DNA of 64,000 nucleotides from Neobacillus cucumis (GCF_023715505.1 NZ_JAMBOH010000001.1:62001-126000), one strand, 5' to 3'. Counted from the stretch's first letter, positions 1 through 9,017 are shown. A program made the numbers and translations. The notes: generated by a model not told the origin, from the sequence alone.

Positions 1-1128
1 ATCTGCATGTAACTCATTTTTGATTCGATTAATCACTTCATCCATGATTTTCTCATCAAGCTGATTCTCCCGTAAGATGACAGACACGTCATCAATACCT
101 GATGGTGTATGCTCATATGAAAGACCATAATCTTCTAATACACCTAACAGCTTCCGCCCAAAGCCGATTTCTCTGTTCATTAAGTATTTGCTGACATAAA
201 TACTGCAAAACCCTTTATCGCTGGCGATGCCAATGACAGGTCCATTTGTATTGTCACGTTCGTTCACTATAAGTGTTCCAGGCGCTGATGGATTATTTGT
301 ATTTTTAATATTAACAGGGATTCCCGCTCTAAAAGCTGGAACAAGTGCCTCATCATGTAATACTGTGAATCCGGCATATGATAATTCTCGCATTTCCCGA
401 TAAGTTAATTCTTTTATTTCCTTTGGCTTTTGGACAATGGAAGGATTTACAGAGTAAACCGCATCTACATCTGTAAAGTTTTCATATAAATCTGCCTTTA
501 GCGCATTTGCAAGGATAGAACCGGTAATATCCGAACCGCTCCTTGAGAAGGTAAACACCTCTCCACTAAGGCTATAGCCAAAGAATCCTGGGAAAATTTG
601 GATACCAGACTGTTCATTTAATGAATTTAGTCGTAAATAAGATTCAGGTAATGCTTGGGCATTTCCCGGCTCATCACTGACAAGGAGACCTGCTTCCTTA
701 GGGTCTACATAATGAGCTTCTACACCCTGTGCTCGAAAATAAGCAGCTACTAATTTGGCATTATTATCCTCACCACTGGCTTTTAGCAAGTCGATAAACC
801 GATCCGGTTTGCTTTTGTCACCAGCAATTCTTGTTAATAAGTCATCATGAATTTCCTGGATCACTCCATCTGCAAGATTTAATTCATTTGCAATGGCTGC
901 ATATCTCTCAAGGACAGAAGCTACCTTTTCCTTCGGATCCTTATTTTGTAAACAGTAATCAGCACATTCAATCAATAAATCTGTTACCTTTATATCTTCT
1001 GCATACCTCTTTCCCGGAGCTGATACAACGACCACTTTACGTTCACGGTCAGCAGTGACAATTTGAAATACTTTTTCTAGCTGTCTTCCGGAAGCTAAAG
1101 AGGATCCGCCAAACTTTACGACCTTCAT
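1..1128 (-). CDS. thrD: Aspartate kinase III, 3' end cut by the window edge
   Basis: Aspartokinase phosphorylates L-aspartate in the first step of the lysine/threonine/methionine pathway. The reading frame runs leftwards from ATG at 1128 and is open to base 1, giving the first 376 residues of a protein that usually has about 450. The N-terminal KFGGSS nucleotide-binding motif (residues 5-10) and a SRSGSDITG motif near residue 200 identify the amino-acid kinase fold; the last part seen should be the first ACT regulatory domain. The overall pattern fits the monofunctional YclM/ThrD class better than LysC, but class assignment is by recall. There is no room upstream for an L-box lysine riboswitch. 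GGGG-rich ribosome site a few bases before the ATG. Confidence 0.88.
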   Translation of the reverse strand, partial: MKVVKFGGSSLASGRQLEKVFQIVTADRERKVVVVSAPGKRYAEDIKVTDLLIECADYCLQNKDPKEKVASVLERYAAIANELNLADGVIQEIHDDLLTRIAGDKSKPDRFIDLLKASGEDNNAKLVAAYFRAQGVEAHYVDPKEAGLLVSDEPGNAQALPESYLRLNSLNEQSGIQIFPGFFGYSLSGEVFTFSRSGSDITGSILANALKADLYENFTDVDAVYSVNPSIVQKPKEIKELTYREMRELSYAGFTVLHDEALVPAFRAGIPVNIKNTNNPSAPGTLIVNERDNTNGPVIGIASDKGFCSIYVSKYLMNREIGFGRKLLGVLEDYGLSYEHTPSGIDDVSVILRENQLDEKIMDEVINRIKNELHAD

Positions 1129-1163
1129 GGATACATCCCCTACTCTATAAAAATATAATTTTA

Positions 1164-1191
1164 ATTTTATTACAATTTAAAAAATAATCAA
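1164..1191 (-). promoter_or_regulatory. Possible SigA promoter for aspartate kinase
   Basis: On the minus strand TTGATT (1186-1191) is 16 bases from TAAAAT (1164-1169), about 35 bases upstream of the start codon in a very AT-rich stretch. Only moderately convincing because of the AT richness. Nothing else is seen between 1192 and 1325. Confidence 0.35.
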
Positions 1192-1325
1192 GTGTTTTTT
1201 TCCGCTCATAACGAACAATTGTCCATGTGTAAAAGACAACTAAGAAAGAAAATAGAGATGTAAGCTTTTACACAAGTAAAATCACCGTTTTATAACTTAT
1301 GCCTTATTAAACTTATTCTGCTGAT

Positions 1326-1940
1326 TTAGCTAATCAGTTCTATGAAATGGGCTAGAATTCTTGCCGTAAGTCCCCAAATTGTTTTACCGCCATAGCGATA
1401 AAAATATTCATCCATCCCTCTAGCCCGCCAGTTATATTTTTCACCACCGGGTATTAACTCAAACGGAAAATTTTCCTCAGGCTCCGCTTTAAGGGAAACA
1501 CGATAAATTTCCGGCTTATTATGGATCAAGAACGTCAATGGAACCGTAAATATTTCACCAACCTCAGCCGGGCTTGGCTGAATTTTTTCAGGACTATTAA
1601 TAAAACCTACATAAGGATAAAGAATCATCCCAAAGGGTGAAATCATATAATCCAATGGAAATACATCGGAAATATCTTGTTTATTTATCCCTAACTCCTC
1701 TACTGTTTCACGGATGGCTGCACCTTGTTCATCTATATCCTGTGCATCTATTCTGCCTCCTGGAAAACAAATTTCTCCCGGCTGACGCCTCAATTCTAAT
1801 GACCGAACTTCAAATAATACATGAATTCCATCCTCTTTTTGCAATAACGGAAGCAAAACAGCATATTTTGAGAATCTTTCACTGCCTAAGATTTTTGGGG
1901 TATGACCATTTAATTTTCTTAAAACGGAATCTAAATCCAT
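1326..1940 (-). CDS. Nudix hydrolase, CoA pyrophosphatase type (NudL/YeaB-like)
   Basis: 204-residue Nudix protein. The NuCoA signature precedes the Nudix box: LFEVRSLELRRQPGEICFPG at about residues 42-61, then GGR...AAIRETVEELGI to residue 85, with the REx2EE metal-binding helix intact. Members of this subfamily cleave CoA and related diphosphates to 4'-phosphopantetheine and 3',5'-ADP; that specificity is inferred from the extra NuCoA motif. Start ATG at 1940 has GAGGTG at normal spacing. It stands alone between thrD and the homogentisate genes and has no clear operon partner. Confidence 0.82.
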   Translation of the reverse strand: MDLDSVLRKLNGHTPKILGSERFSKYAVLLPLLQKEDGIHVLFEVRSLELRRQPGEICFPGGRIDAQDIDEQGAAIRETVEELGINKQDISDVFPLDYMISPFGMILYPYVGFINSPEKIQPSPAEVGEIFTVPLTFLIHNKPEIYRVSLKAEPEENFPFELIPGGEKYNWRARGMDEYFYRYGGKTIWGLTARILAHFIELIS

Positions 1941-2004
1941 AATTTCACCTCACTTTATATGTATTATAAAAAATGCTTAATACTACAATACCACTTTTTT
2001 CTAA

Positions 2005-2039
2005 TAGAAAAAAACAACCCAGCTTTTTTTCGCTAGATT
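2005..2039 (-). terminator. Rho-independent terminator after hmgA
   Basis: Minus strand AATCTAGC, 8-base loop, GCTGGGTT (pairs with G-U wobbles), followed by a U-rich run. It ends the hpd-fah-hmgA unit just after the hmgA stop at 2049. Confidence 0.7.
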
Positions 2040-2048
2040 GTCTTCCCA

Positions 2049-3203
2049 TTACTTATACCAGGAATACATATAAGCTGGATCTTCCATTTCTTGTGCTGTT
2101 TTAACTATTTTTAATGGATGAAAGGTATCAATCATAACAGCAAGTTCCAATGTCTCTCTTTTACCAATACTAGCTTCTACTTTTCCAGGGTGAGGGCCAT
2201 GAGGAATCCCCCCAGGATGCAGGGTAATTGATCCCTCCTGTACCCCCTTACGGCTCATAAAGTTTCCTTTTACATAATAAAGGAGTTCATCACTATTGAC
2301 ATTACTATGATAATAAGGGGCTGGTATGGCTTCTGGATGATAATCAAATAGCCTCGGAACAAATGAACAAACCACAAAATGATTACCTTCAAACGTTTGA
2401 TGAACCGGCGGCGGCTGATGGACCCTTCCTGTAATGGGCTCAAAATCTTCAATATTAAAGGCCCAGGGATATAAGTATCCATCCCAGCCCACCACATCAA
2501 ATGGATGATGACCAAGTATATGCGAGGAGATGACCCCTCTTGATTTCGTAAAAATTTCAAATTTCCCTTTTTGCTCAAATGTCACCAAGTCCTCAGGTCC
2601 GCGAATATCGCGCTCACAGAAAGGACTATGCTCTAAGAGCTGGCCGTATTCATTTCGATAACGCCTTGGTGTTGTAATCTGACTGCAGGATTCAATAAAT
2701 AATAATTGAGTGGCTTCCTGTTTGTTAGGTATAACTCGATAAATGGTTCCAATCGGTATAATTAAATAGTCTCCTTCTCGATAAGATATGGTACCGAACA
2801 TGGTCTCGAGCTTTCCAGATCCGTAATGGATGTATAACAGTTCATCTCCATCCCCATTTCGGTAGAAACATGACATCCGTTCTGTCACCTTGGCCGTTCC
2901 GATAAGGAGATCTTGATTTCCCATTAAATAATTCCTTGCTTTCAGCGCATCTCCCTCTATATTCGCTTTACTTGTCATAAAGTGACGGTGTTTTAAAGAC
3001 TGCTGCTCCTCATATTCCGGCAAATAACCGCTAACTAGTTCCGACTTAACTATTTCTGTTGGCATATGGTGATGATACAAAATCGATTGTGTTCCAGAGA
3101 ATCCACGCGTCCCCATTACCTGTTCTCGGAATAAACTCCCATCCGCTTTTTTAAACATCGTATGACGCTTATGAGGAATCTGGCCCATTTGACGGTAATA
3201 CAT
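2049..3203 (-). CDS. hmgA: Homogentisate 1,2-dioxygenase
   Basis: 384 residues, the short bacillus-type homogentisate dioxygenase. It opens the aromatic ring of homogentisate to maleylacetoacetate in tyrosine breakdown. A cupin core is visible: YYHSNVNSDELLYYVKG near residue 293 supplies a His and a Glu, and HPGGIPHGPHPG near residue 330 the last His of the iron site. The HHPFDVVGWDGYLYPW stretch is typical of the family. Start ATG 3203 follows GAGGTGAAAT. It is the last gene of the hpd-fah-hmgA cluster, 14 bases after fah, and has its own terminator. Confidence 0.88.
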   Translation of the reverse strand: MYYRQMGQIPHKRHTMFKKADGSLFREQVMGTRGFSGTQSILYHHHMPTEIVKSELVSGYLPEYEEQQSLKHRHFMTSKANIEGDALKARNYLMGNQDLLIGTAKVTERMSCFYRNGDGDELLYIHYGSGKLETMFGTISYREGDYLIIPIGTIYRVIPNKQEATQLLFIESCSQITTPRRYRNEYGQLLEHSPFCERDIRGPEDLVTFEQKGKFEIFTKSRGVISSHILGHHPFDVVGWDGYLYPWAFNIEDFEPITGRVHQPPPVHQTFEGNHFVVCSFVPRLFDYHPEAIPAPYYHSNVNSDELLYYVKGNFMSRKGVQEGSITLHPGGIPHGPHPGKVEASIGKRETLELAVMIDTFHPLKIVKTAQEMEDPAYMYSWYK

Positions 3204-3217
3204 ATTTCACCTCTTTT

Positions 3218-4144
3218 TTAGTCGATGATTGTATTCTTCAGTACGCCAAGCCCATCAATCTCAAGTTCTACCAAATCACCCGGTTCCAGCCAGCGGTGTA
3301 CTTCAGGACCAAGCTCGAGGATACAGCCGGTTCCGACTGTTCCTGAACCAATGATTTCACCTGGATAAAGGGTGACCCCTTGTGAGGCTCTTGAAATCAT
3401 TTCTCCAAAGGTATAGTAGATATCCTTCAGGTTCCCCTCAGAAAGCAAAATCCCATTTACACGAGCCTTCATAGTGAGATCGAAACCACCATGTTCTTTA
3501 AACGGTTCTAGTTCATCTTTCGTAACAATCCATGGCCCAATCGAGGTGGAGAAATCCTTCCCCTTAGCCGGCCCTAAACCAACCTTCATTTCTTCTCTCT
3601 GCAGGTCCCTCGCGCTCCAATCATTTAGAATACAATACCCAAAAACATATTCATCTGCTTGATCGGCTGGAATATCCCTGCCTTCCTTGCCAATGATACA
3701 GGCAATTTCCAGTTCATAATCCAGCCAACAACAATTTGCAGGTCTCGAAATTTTGTCTCCTGTCCCGCTTATTGCAAGATGATTGGAAAAATAAAAAACA
3801 GGCATCTTGTACCACTCAGGAACTACTGAAAGTCCACGTTTTGCACGTGCCGTCTTTACATGCTGTTCAAAAGCATAAAAATCACGAAAACTTCTTGGGT
3901 TAGGCAGCGGTGCTTTTAAACGAAGCTCCTTTAATGGATAAACACCCTCCTGACCTGGGAGCAGGAAGCAGCCTTTTGCCTGTTTCAAGTATTCTTCACT
4001 ATTGTTGAGAAAATCTAATAGATTATTAGGAAACCGATTTCCTGAAGCTTCACACATATCTACCACATGTTCATCATCTATCAACCATCCTGCACTTATC
4101 CTTCCATCGCCTTTTTCAAAGGTTATAAACTTCACATAATTCAC
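3218..4144 (-). CDS. Fumarylacetoacetate hydrolase family protein
   Basis: 308 residues of the FAH superfamily, cleaving fumarylacetoacetate (or maleylacetoacetate directly) to acetoacetate plus fumarate. Metal-site motifs are visible: DYELEIACIIGKEGRD near residue 145, YCILNDWSARDLQ near 175, KGKDFSTSIGPW near 195 and GSGTVGTGC near 270. It lies between hpd and hmgA, which makes the tyrosine pathway role more likely than another FAH-family activity. No separate maleylacetoacetate isomerase gene is seen nearby. Start ATG 4144 follows AGGTGAATT. Confidence 0.82.
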   Translation of the reverse strand: MNYVKFITFEKGDGRISAGWLIDDEHVVDMCEASGNRFPNNLLDFLNNSEEYLKQAKGCFLLPGQEGVYPLKELRLKAPLPNPRSFRDFYAFEQHVKTARAKRGLSVVPEWYKMPVFYFSNHLAISGTGDKISRPANCCWLDYELEIACIIGKEGRDIPADQADEYVFGYCILNDWSARDLQREEMKVGLGPAKGKDFSTSIGPWIVTKDELEPFKEHGGFDLTMKARVNGILLSEGNLKDIYYTFGEMISRASQGVTLYPGEIIGSGTVGTGCILELGPEVHRWLEPGDLVELEIDGLGVLKNTIID

Positions 4145-4238
4145 CTATCTAAGTTTTTTTTATTGAAAGGGAGAAGATGCTCTCCCATGACCGATTGATT
4201 TAGACCCCCATTTAAACCTTTACCTATTTATCTATTTT

Positions 4239-5354
4239 TTATAAGTTCCCGCGTCTTTCCTGTTCACGTTCAATCGATTCAAAAAGTGCTTTAAAGTTTC
4301 CTTCGCCAAAGCCACGGGCTCCTTTACGCTGGATGATTTCGATAAACAATGTCGGCCGGTCCACAATTGGCTTAGTGAAAATTTGTAGTAAGTATCCCTC
4401 ATCATCCCTGTCTACTAAAATATTAAGTTCACGAAGCTTATCAATCTCTTCATCTATTTTCCCAATCCGCTCTGCTAATGACTCATAGTAAGTGTCCGGT
4501 GTTTTGAGAAACTCCACCCCGTTCTTTTTCAAAGTGGTGACTGTTGATACAATATCTTCTGTTAAAATGGCCAAATGCTGAACCCCGGGACCATTGTAGA
4601 ACTCCAGGAATTCTTGAATCTGTGATTTTCGTTTCCCCTCGGCAGGTTCATTAATCGGGAATTTTATTCGACCGCCATTATGCATGACCTTAGACATAAG
4701 AGCTGAATATTCCGTTGTAATATCTTTGTCAGAGAAATGTTTCATTTCGATGAAGCCCATCACTTTTGAATAATATTCCACCCATTCCTCCATCCGCTCG
4801 ACATTTCCGACCACATGATCGATACCAATTAACCCTGCATCTTCAACCGGCAGCTCTGCCAAAAATGGTTCATAACCAGGTAAAAACGTTCCTTGATAAT
4901 GTTGCCGCTCAATTAACGTATGGATAGTGTCTCCATATGTACCGAGAACGGCCCTTTTTATCACTCCATTTGCATCCTTCATTTCATATGGGGCAGTATG
5001 AGCAATCGCACCTCTTTTTACTGCTTCCGCATAAGCTTTGTCTACATCATCCACCAGCAGGGCAACATCCTTTACGCCGTCTCCATGTCTTTTAACAAAT
5101 CGGGCAACTTCACTATCTTTAGTATAGGAACCCGTCAGTATGACCCGAATATTACGTTGTTTCAAACAATAGGAAGCGGTTTCACGATTACCTGTTTCAA
5201 GACCTGAATAGGCAACTGGCTGAAAACCATAGGCAGTACAAAAGAAGTGACAAGCTTGCTTAGCATTACCTGTATAGATTTCAATATAATCTACATCACG
5301 GACAGGAAAAAAATCATTAGCCAACTGGTCTGCTCTTATTCTCTTTTCTTTCAT
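4239..5354 (-). CDS. hpd: 4-hydroxyphenylpyruvate dioxygenase
   Basis: About 371 residues with two vicinal-oxygen-chelate domains. It converts 4-hydroxyphenylpyruvate to homogentisate using Fe(II). The three iron ligands sit in the C-terminal half: His in IDHVVGNVERM, His in GVQHLAILTEDI, Glu in FIEIIQRKGARGFGEGNF, the last also being the C-terminal signature of HPPD. A TTG lies one codon upstream at 5357, but GGGGGT is better spaced for the ATG at 5354, so I choose that. First gene of the hpd-fah-hmgA cluster; 94 bases separate it from fah. Confidence 0.9.
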   Translation of the reverse strand: MKEKRIRADQLANDFFPVRDVDYIEIYTGNAKQACHFFCTAYGFQPVAYSGLETGNRETASYCLKQRNIRVILTGSYTKDSEVARFVKRHGDGVKDVALLVDDVDKAYAEAVKRGAIAHTAPYEMKDANGVIKRAVLGTYGDTIHTLIERQHYQGTFLPGYEPFLAELPVEDAGLIGIDHVVGNVERMEEWVEYYSKVMGFIEMKHFSDKDITTEYSALMSKVMHNGGRIKFPINEPAEGKRKSQIQEFLEFYNGPGVQHLAILTEDIVSTVTTLKKNGVEFLKTPDTYYESLAERIGKIDEEIDKLRELNILVDRDDEGYLLQIFTKPIVDRPTLFIEIIQRKGARGFGEGNFKALFESIEREQERRGNL

Positions 5355-5502
5355 CAAATGACCCCCATCTCATCTTAAATCAGGAATATTCATTCTTCAT
5401 TTTAAGTGATAGGTTTTCGTCCACTCAAGAGCAGGAGATAAAGCAATAACGCTTTTAGGTGATAAAGAGTCATAATTTGACGAAATCATATTTCCCAGAA
5501 AA

Positions 5503-5535
5503 AAGAAAAAACACACCTTATTCGGTATGTTTTCA
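5503..5535 (-). terminator. Terminator after the ABC transporter genes
   Basis: Minus strand AACATACC, short AT loop, GGTGTGTT followed by a run of U. Separates the ABC importer operon from hpd downstream, so the two are transcribed separately even though they lie head-to-tail. Confidence 0.75.
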
Positions 5536-5602
5536 CTGTTTAAAAACTGGAAATAATATCAGAAATGCCACATTGTCTAAAAATGTAAAAAAATATTTTA
5601 CG

Positions 5603-6397
5603 TTACGCCAGAATGGCTCGATCACTTGCCATTTGCGTACCGCGAATTCGTTTAAATTCACTTAACAATCCCTCAATTGTCAGCTTGTCCTTATCCTCTT
5701 CATTCACTTCTAATATGATTTGACCCTTATCCATCATGATTAACCGATTCCCTAAGTCAATTGCTTGCTGCATATTATGGGTAACCATTAAGGTTGTCAG
5801 ATTATATTTAGCAACAATATCCTTTGTTAAGTTGGTAATTAGCTCTGCACGAGAGGGATCAAGTGCGGCTGTATGTTCATCGAGCAGGAGGATAGAAGGC
5901 TCAGTGAATGTGGCCATTAGCAAGGATAGTGCTTGCCGTTCCCCGCCAGAAAGTAACCCAACCTTTGCACTAAGACGGTCTTCTAAGCCAAGATGAAGGG
6001 ATTCAAGAACCTCCCTGAAATAGTCCCGTCTCTTTTTCGTTACTCCTTTTCGAAGCGTTCTCGTTTTATTCCGTGAATAGGCCATTGCAAGATTCTCTTC
6101 AATGGTCATACTAGGAGCTGTACCTGCCATCGGATCCTGAAACACACGTCCAATCATCGTTGAACGGTTATACTCTGACATGCTCGTAACATTCTTTCCT
6201 CCTATATGAACATCACCCACATCTGGAATTAAAACCCCAGAAATGATGTTCATTAACGTGGATTTACCTGCACCGTTACTTCCAATAACTGTTACAAAAT
6301 CTCCTGCTTTAAGGGAAAGGTTGACATGATCAATCGCCACTTTCTCATCCGGGGTTCCCTCATTAAAAATCTTATGAATCTGATTTAAGTGCAGCAT
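5603..6397 (-). CDS. ABC importer ATPase (TrpZ-type)
   Basis: 264 residues, a complete nucleotide-binding domain. Walker A is GSNGAGKST near residue 39, the signature is LLSGGERQALS near 150, and Walker B is LLLDEHTAALDP, with the His after the catalytic Glu that is usual in this subfamily. The start ATG 6397 follows GGGGGACA and overlaps the end of the permease gene by 26 bases, so translation is probably coupled. With the permease and binding protein it forms an importer related to TrpXYZ systems. Confidence 0.85.
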   Translation of the reverse strand: MLHLNQIHKIFNEGTPDEKVAIDHVNLSLKAGDFVTVIGSNGAGKSTLMNIISGVLIPDVGDVHIGGKNVTSMSEYNRSTMIGRVFQDPMAGTAPSMTIEENLAMAYSRNKTRTLRKGVTKKRRDYFREVLESLHLGLEDRLSAKVGLLSGGERQALSLLMATFTEPSILLLDEHTAALDPSRAELITNLTKDIVAKYNLTTLMVTHNMQQAIDLGNRLIMMDKGQIILEVNEEDKDKLTIEGLLSEFKRIRGTQMASDRAILA

Positions 6398-7403
6398 GAT
6401 TGTCCCCCTTTCCTTGTGCAGAAGCCTGAATTAGATTCATTCTTTCCGCTTTCCTTCGAGCCTTACGCTTTTTCTCTTTTGAAGCATCAATGATTTTTGG
6501 TGCGGTTAAAGCAATAATGACAATGATGGCAGTAATTAATTTCATATCTCCAGGGCTCATAAACTCCGCTCGTAATGCTAGAGTTACAACAATTCGATAG
6601 ATAATAGACCCGCCAATAACAGCCAGTGTCGTTCTTGCCATTGTTTTTGTTCCAAAAAGTGCCTCACCAATAATAACAGAAGCTAAACCAATAACGATCA
6701 TTCCAATTCCCATACCAACATCGGCAAACCCGCCTTGTTGAGCAATAAGTGCCCCTGAGAAAGCAACTAAGGCATTGGATAGGCCAAGACCCAGAACAAC
6801 TAGAATATTGGTATTTGCTGAAAGGCTGCGGATCATTCTCTTATTATCGCCGGTAGCTCTGATAGCAAGACCAATTTCAGTTTGTAAGAATAAATCGGTT
6901 AGGAATTTGATTACGAATGTTACAATAATCATAAATATCAAAATTCCCCATGTTTCTGGAAGACTATCGCCAAGTCCAACTTTGGTTAGAATTTGATTAA
7001 AAAATGAATCAATTCCCCATTTTTCAAAAAGGGCACCAATTTTTGTAAAAGCAGTATCAGTATTTAATAAAGGTATATTTGCTCGCCCCATAATTCGTAA
7101 ATTAATAGAATATAACGCGATCATCATTAAAATACCGGAAAGTAAATTATTAATTTTTCCAAACGTATGAAGAAGGCCAGTCATACAGCCAGCAGCAAAT
7201 CCGGCGATTAATGCCGTAATTGTAGCCAAAAAAGGGTTTACTCCATTTGCTATTAATACCGCTGAGATCGCGGCACCTGTAACAAAACTCCCATCCACCG
7301 TTAAATCTGGAAAATCTAAAATACGAAAGGAAAGGTAGACGCCCAGCGCCATAATCGCATAGATGATACCTGCTTCAAAAGATCCAAATATGGCTGTAAA
7401 CAT
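6372..7403 (-). CDS. ABC importer permease (TrpY-type, BPD_transp_2)
   Basis: About 343 residues with eight to ten hydrophobic segments and a basic cytoplasmic tail (KEKKRKARRKAERMN). The opening FGSFEAGIIYAIMALGVYLSF and DFPDLTVDGSF motifs are typical of permeases paired with ABC_sub_bind lipoproteins. Starts at 7403, 7412 and 7436 are possible; ATG 7403 is best spaced from AAAGGA. Overlaps the ATPase gene. Lies 125 bases after the binding-protein gene, with a large hairpin between. Confidence 0.83.
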   Translation of the reverse strand: MFTAIFGSFEAGIIYAIMALGVYLSFRILDFPDLTVDGSFVTGAAISAVLIANGVNPFLATITALIAGFAAGCMTGLLHTFGKINNLLSGILMMIALYSINLRIMGRANIPLLNTDTAFTKIGALFEKWGIDSFFNQILTKVGLGDSLPETWGILIFMIIVTFVIKFLTDLFLQTEIGLAIRATGDNKRMIRSLSANTNILVVLGLGLSNALVAFSGALIAQQGGFADVGMGIGMIVIGLASVIIGEALFGTKTMARTTLAVIGGSIIYRIVVTLALRAEFMSPGDMKLITAIIVIIALTAPKIIDASKEKKRKARRKAERMNLIQASAQGKGDNHAALKSDS

Positions 7404-7471
7404 AGAGATCATCCTTTCTTTGAGTGTTGGGTCCATATATTAGAGACCATTGTTTAATCTTATATACGAGT

Positions 7472-7507
7472 CAAGGAGGTAACCTTGAGGCGTAGGTTAC
7501 CTCCTTG
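7472..7507 (-). other. Perfect 14-bp intercistronic hairpin
   Basis: CAAGGAGGTAACCT (7472-7485) pairs without mismatch with AGGTTACCTCCTTG (7494-7507) around an 8-base loop. No U-run follows on either strand, so it is not an ordinary terminator. Its position between binding protein and permease suggests an mRNA stabiliser or processing site that favours the lipoprotein. Confidence 0.7.
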
Positions 7508-7528
7508 AAAAAGATCAATACCTATAGA

Positions 7529-8527
7529 TTACTTTCCATCATAAAATTCGCCAAGTTTACTCCATTCATCCTTCACTTTTAACCCTTGGGCTTCAGCCGC
7601 TTTCTTATTAATGACTAGTTTTAAGCTTTTTGGAAGCTCAACTGGGATTTCCGAAGTTTTTTTCTTACCTGATAAAATATCTGCAGCCATTACTCCGGAT
7701 TGGTAACCAAGGTCGTAATAACTAAATCCACTAGCGGCTACTGCACCTTTCTTCATTGAATCCAGCTCTCCAACAAAAAGAGGGATTTTCTTACTATTGG
7801 CAACGGCAATAACAGCATCAAGAGCTGTAACAACTGTATTATCGGTAGGAATATAAATTGCATCAACACGACCCGCTAAAGACTCAGCAGCCTGCTTTAC
7901 TTCTGAAGTATTTGCTACTGAAACATCAACAAGTTTAGCACCTTTTTCCTCAACAAGTTTTTTCACAGCTTTAACTTGAACCTCTGAATTTTGCTCACCT
8001 GAATTATAAATCACGCCAACATTTTTTGCTTTTACTTCATCCGTAATAAAGTTAATCGTTTTCTTTGTTGCATCAGGATGATTATCAGTGGTCCCAGTAA
8101 TATTATTACCTGGTTTATCAAACGATTTAACTAGACCCGCTCCGACAGGATCTGTCACAGATGTAAAAACAATTGGAATATCCTTTGTAGCATTTAAAGC
8201 GGCCGTTGCACTCGGTGTAGCATTAGCAAATATCAAATCTACTTTATCGCCGACAAAATTATTCGCAATGGTTTGTGTATTATTCATATCAGCCTGAGCA
8301 TTTTGTTCATCAAACTTTACTTTTAACCCTTTGTCTTTAAGCGCCTGCTTGAATCCTTGTGTTGCAGCATCTAATGACGGATGCGGTGCAAATTGAGTAA
8401 TACCTACATTGAATTCTTTTTCTGATCCTGATTTTTCCGAACTTCCTGAAGACTCCTTGCTTCCACATCCAGCTAACAGCAACATTCCTGCTAATGCGAT
8501 CGAGACTGCCTTTACCTTTCTTTTCAT
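7529..8527 (-). CDS. ABC importer substrate-binding lipoprotein (ABC_sub_bind family)
   Basis: About 332 residues. A lipoprotein signal is clear: MKRKVKAVSIALAGMLLLAG followed by the lipobox Cys, then a Ser/Gly-rich linker. The body FNVGITQFAPHPSLDAATQG, DLIFANATPSATAAL and IPIVFTSVTDPVGAGLV matches the PF04392 family, whose studied Firmicute members (TrpX and relatives) bind tryptophan or tyrosine. Start ATG 8527 is preferred over ATG 8533 because GGGGGAG is better spaced. Proximity to tyrosine catabolism suggests an aromatic amino acid substrate; this is inference. No T-box is seen upstream. Confidence 0.83.
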   Translation of the reverse strand: MKRKVKAVSIALAGMLLLAGCGSKESSGSSEKSGSEKEFNVGITQFAPHPSLDAATQGFKQALKDKGLKVKFDEQNAQADMNNTQTIANNFVGDKVDLIFANATPSATAALNATKDIPIVFTSVTDPVGAGLVKSFDKPGNNITGTTDNHPDATKKTINFITDEVKAKNVGVIYNSGEQNSEVQVKAVKKLVEEKGAKLVDVSVANTSEVKQAAESLAGRVDAIYIPTDNTVVTALDAVIAVANSKKIPLFVGELDSMKKGAVAASGFSYYDLGYQSGVMAADILSGKKKTSEIPVELPKSLKLVINKKAAEAQGLKVKDEWSKLGEFYDGK

Positions 8528-8591
8528 GAACATGCTCCCCCAATTTCCATGCAATTTTCTAATAATTTTTTATATATTAAAAATTATTATT

Positions 8592-8620
8592 ATTCTAGTA
8601 TCTTTTTTCGATAAAAGCAA
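8592..8620 (-). promoter_or_regulatory. Promoter of the ABC importer operon
   Basis: Minus strand TTGCTT (8615-8620), 17-base spacer, TAGAAT (8592-8597), about 65 bases before the binding-protein start. Consistent with SigA. Confidence 0.55.
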
Positions 8621-8727
8621 TAGAAAAACCAAAAATATTTTTTCGCTTTAAAGCTCGAAACTTCAAGTTATTAATATTACTAGGTAAAATCGCTTTCATT
8701 CTGGAGGGTTATTTATACTATAAAAAG

Positions 8728-8757
8728 AAAAATGCCCTCTATCTAGTAGAAGGCATT
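8728..8757 (-). terminator. Terminator of the 42-residue gene
   Basis: Minus strand AAATGCCTTCTA, short loop, TAGAGGGCATTT (one G-U pair), followed by TTTTC. Lies 37 bases after the small gene's stop codon. Confidence 0.75.
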
Positions 8758-8793
8758 TCATGGTGTATTATTATTTAAATGTCGTTATTTTAC

Positions 8794-8922
8794 TTACCAA
8801 TTACGAGTATTTTCAAGAAGTTGGTCAATCTCCACTTTTTTCACTTTATTATTGTTTTTCTCAGATGTTAGATCTGAAGTGGCTTCTAGCAGTTTGTCGA
8901 TATCGATTAATTTGATTCCCAT
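8794..8922 (-). CDS. Small protein (42 aa) with an internal repeat
   Basis: Unrecognised 42-residue protein. ATG 8922 is preceded by GGAGGTTAGAG, an ideal ribosome site, and the gene has its own terminator, so it is very likely expressed. The protein contains two similar segments: IDIDKLLEATSD (about 5-16) and VEIDQLLENTRN (about 30-41), joined by a charged Ser/Lys/Asn linker. No signal or membrane segment. Function unknown. Confidence 0.6.
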   Translation of the reverse strand: MGIKLIDIDKLLEATSDLTSEKNNNKVKKVEIDQLLENTRNW

Positions 8923-9017
8923 CTCTAACCTCCATAGAACTGTTAATAGTTAATTACTCTACTAAACTATTCGAGCTGTCCAAAGAGAACATGGGGGTTG
9001 TTTTTCAAAAGTTTTAA

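Noticed and set aside
2270..2578. 102-codon minus-strand frame inside hmgA
   Set aside because: Alternative frame within a conserved enzyme gene, low-complexity Ile-rich product, no ribosome site.
8528..8720. T-box or riboswitch before the ABC importer genes
   Set aside because: TrpXYZ-type operons often have T-boxes, but there is no GGTGGNACCACG motif and the promoter is only about 65 bases from the start codon.
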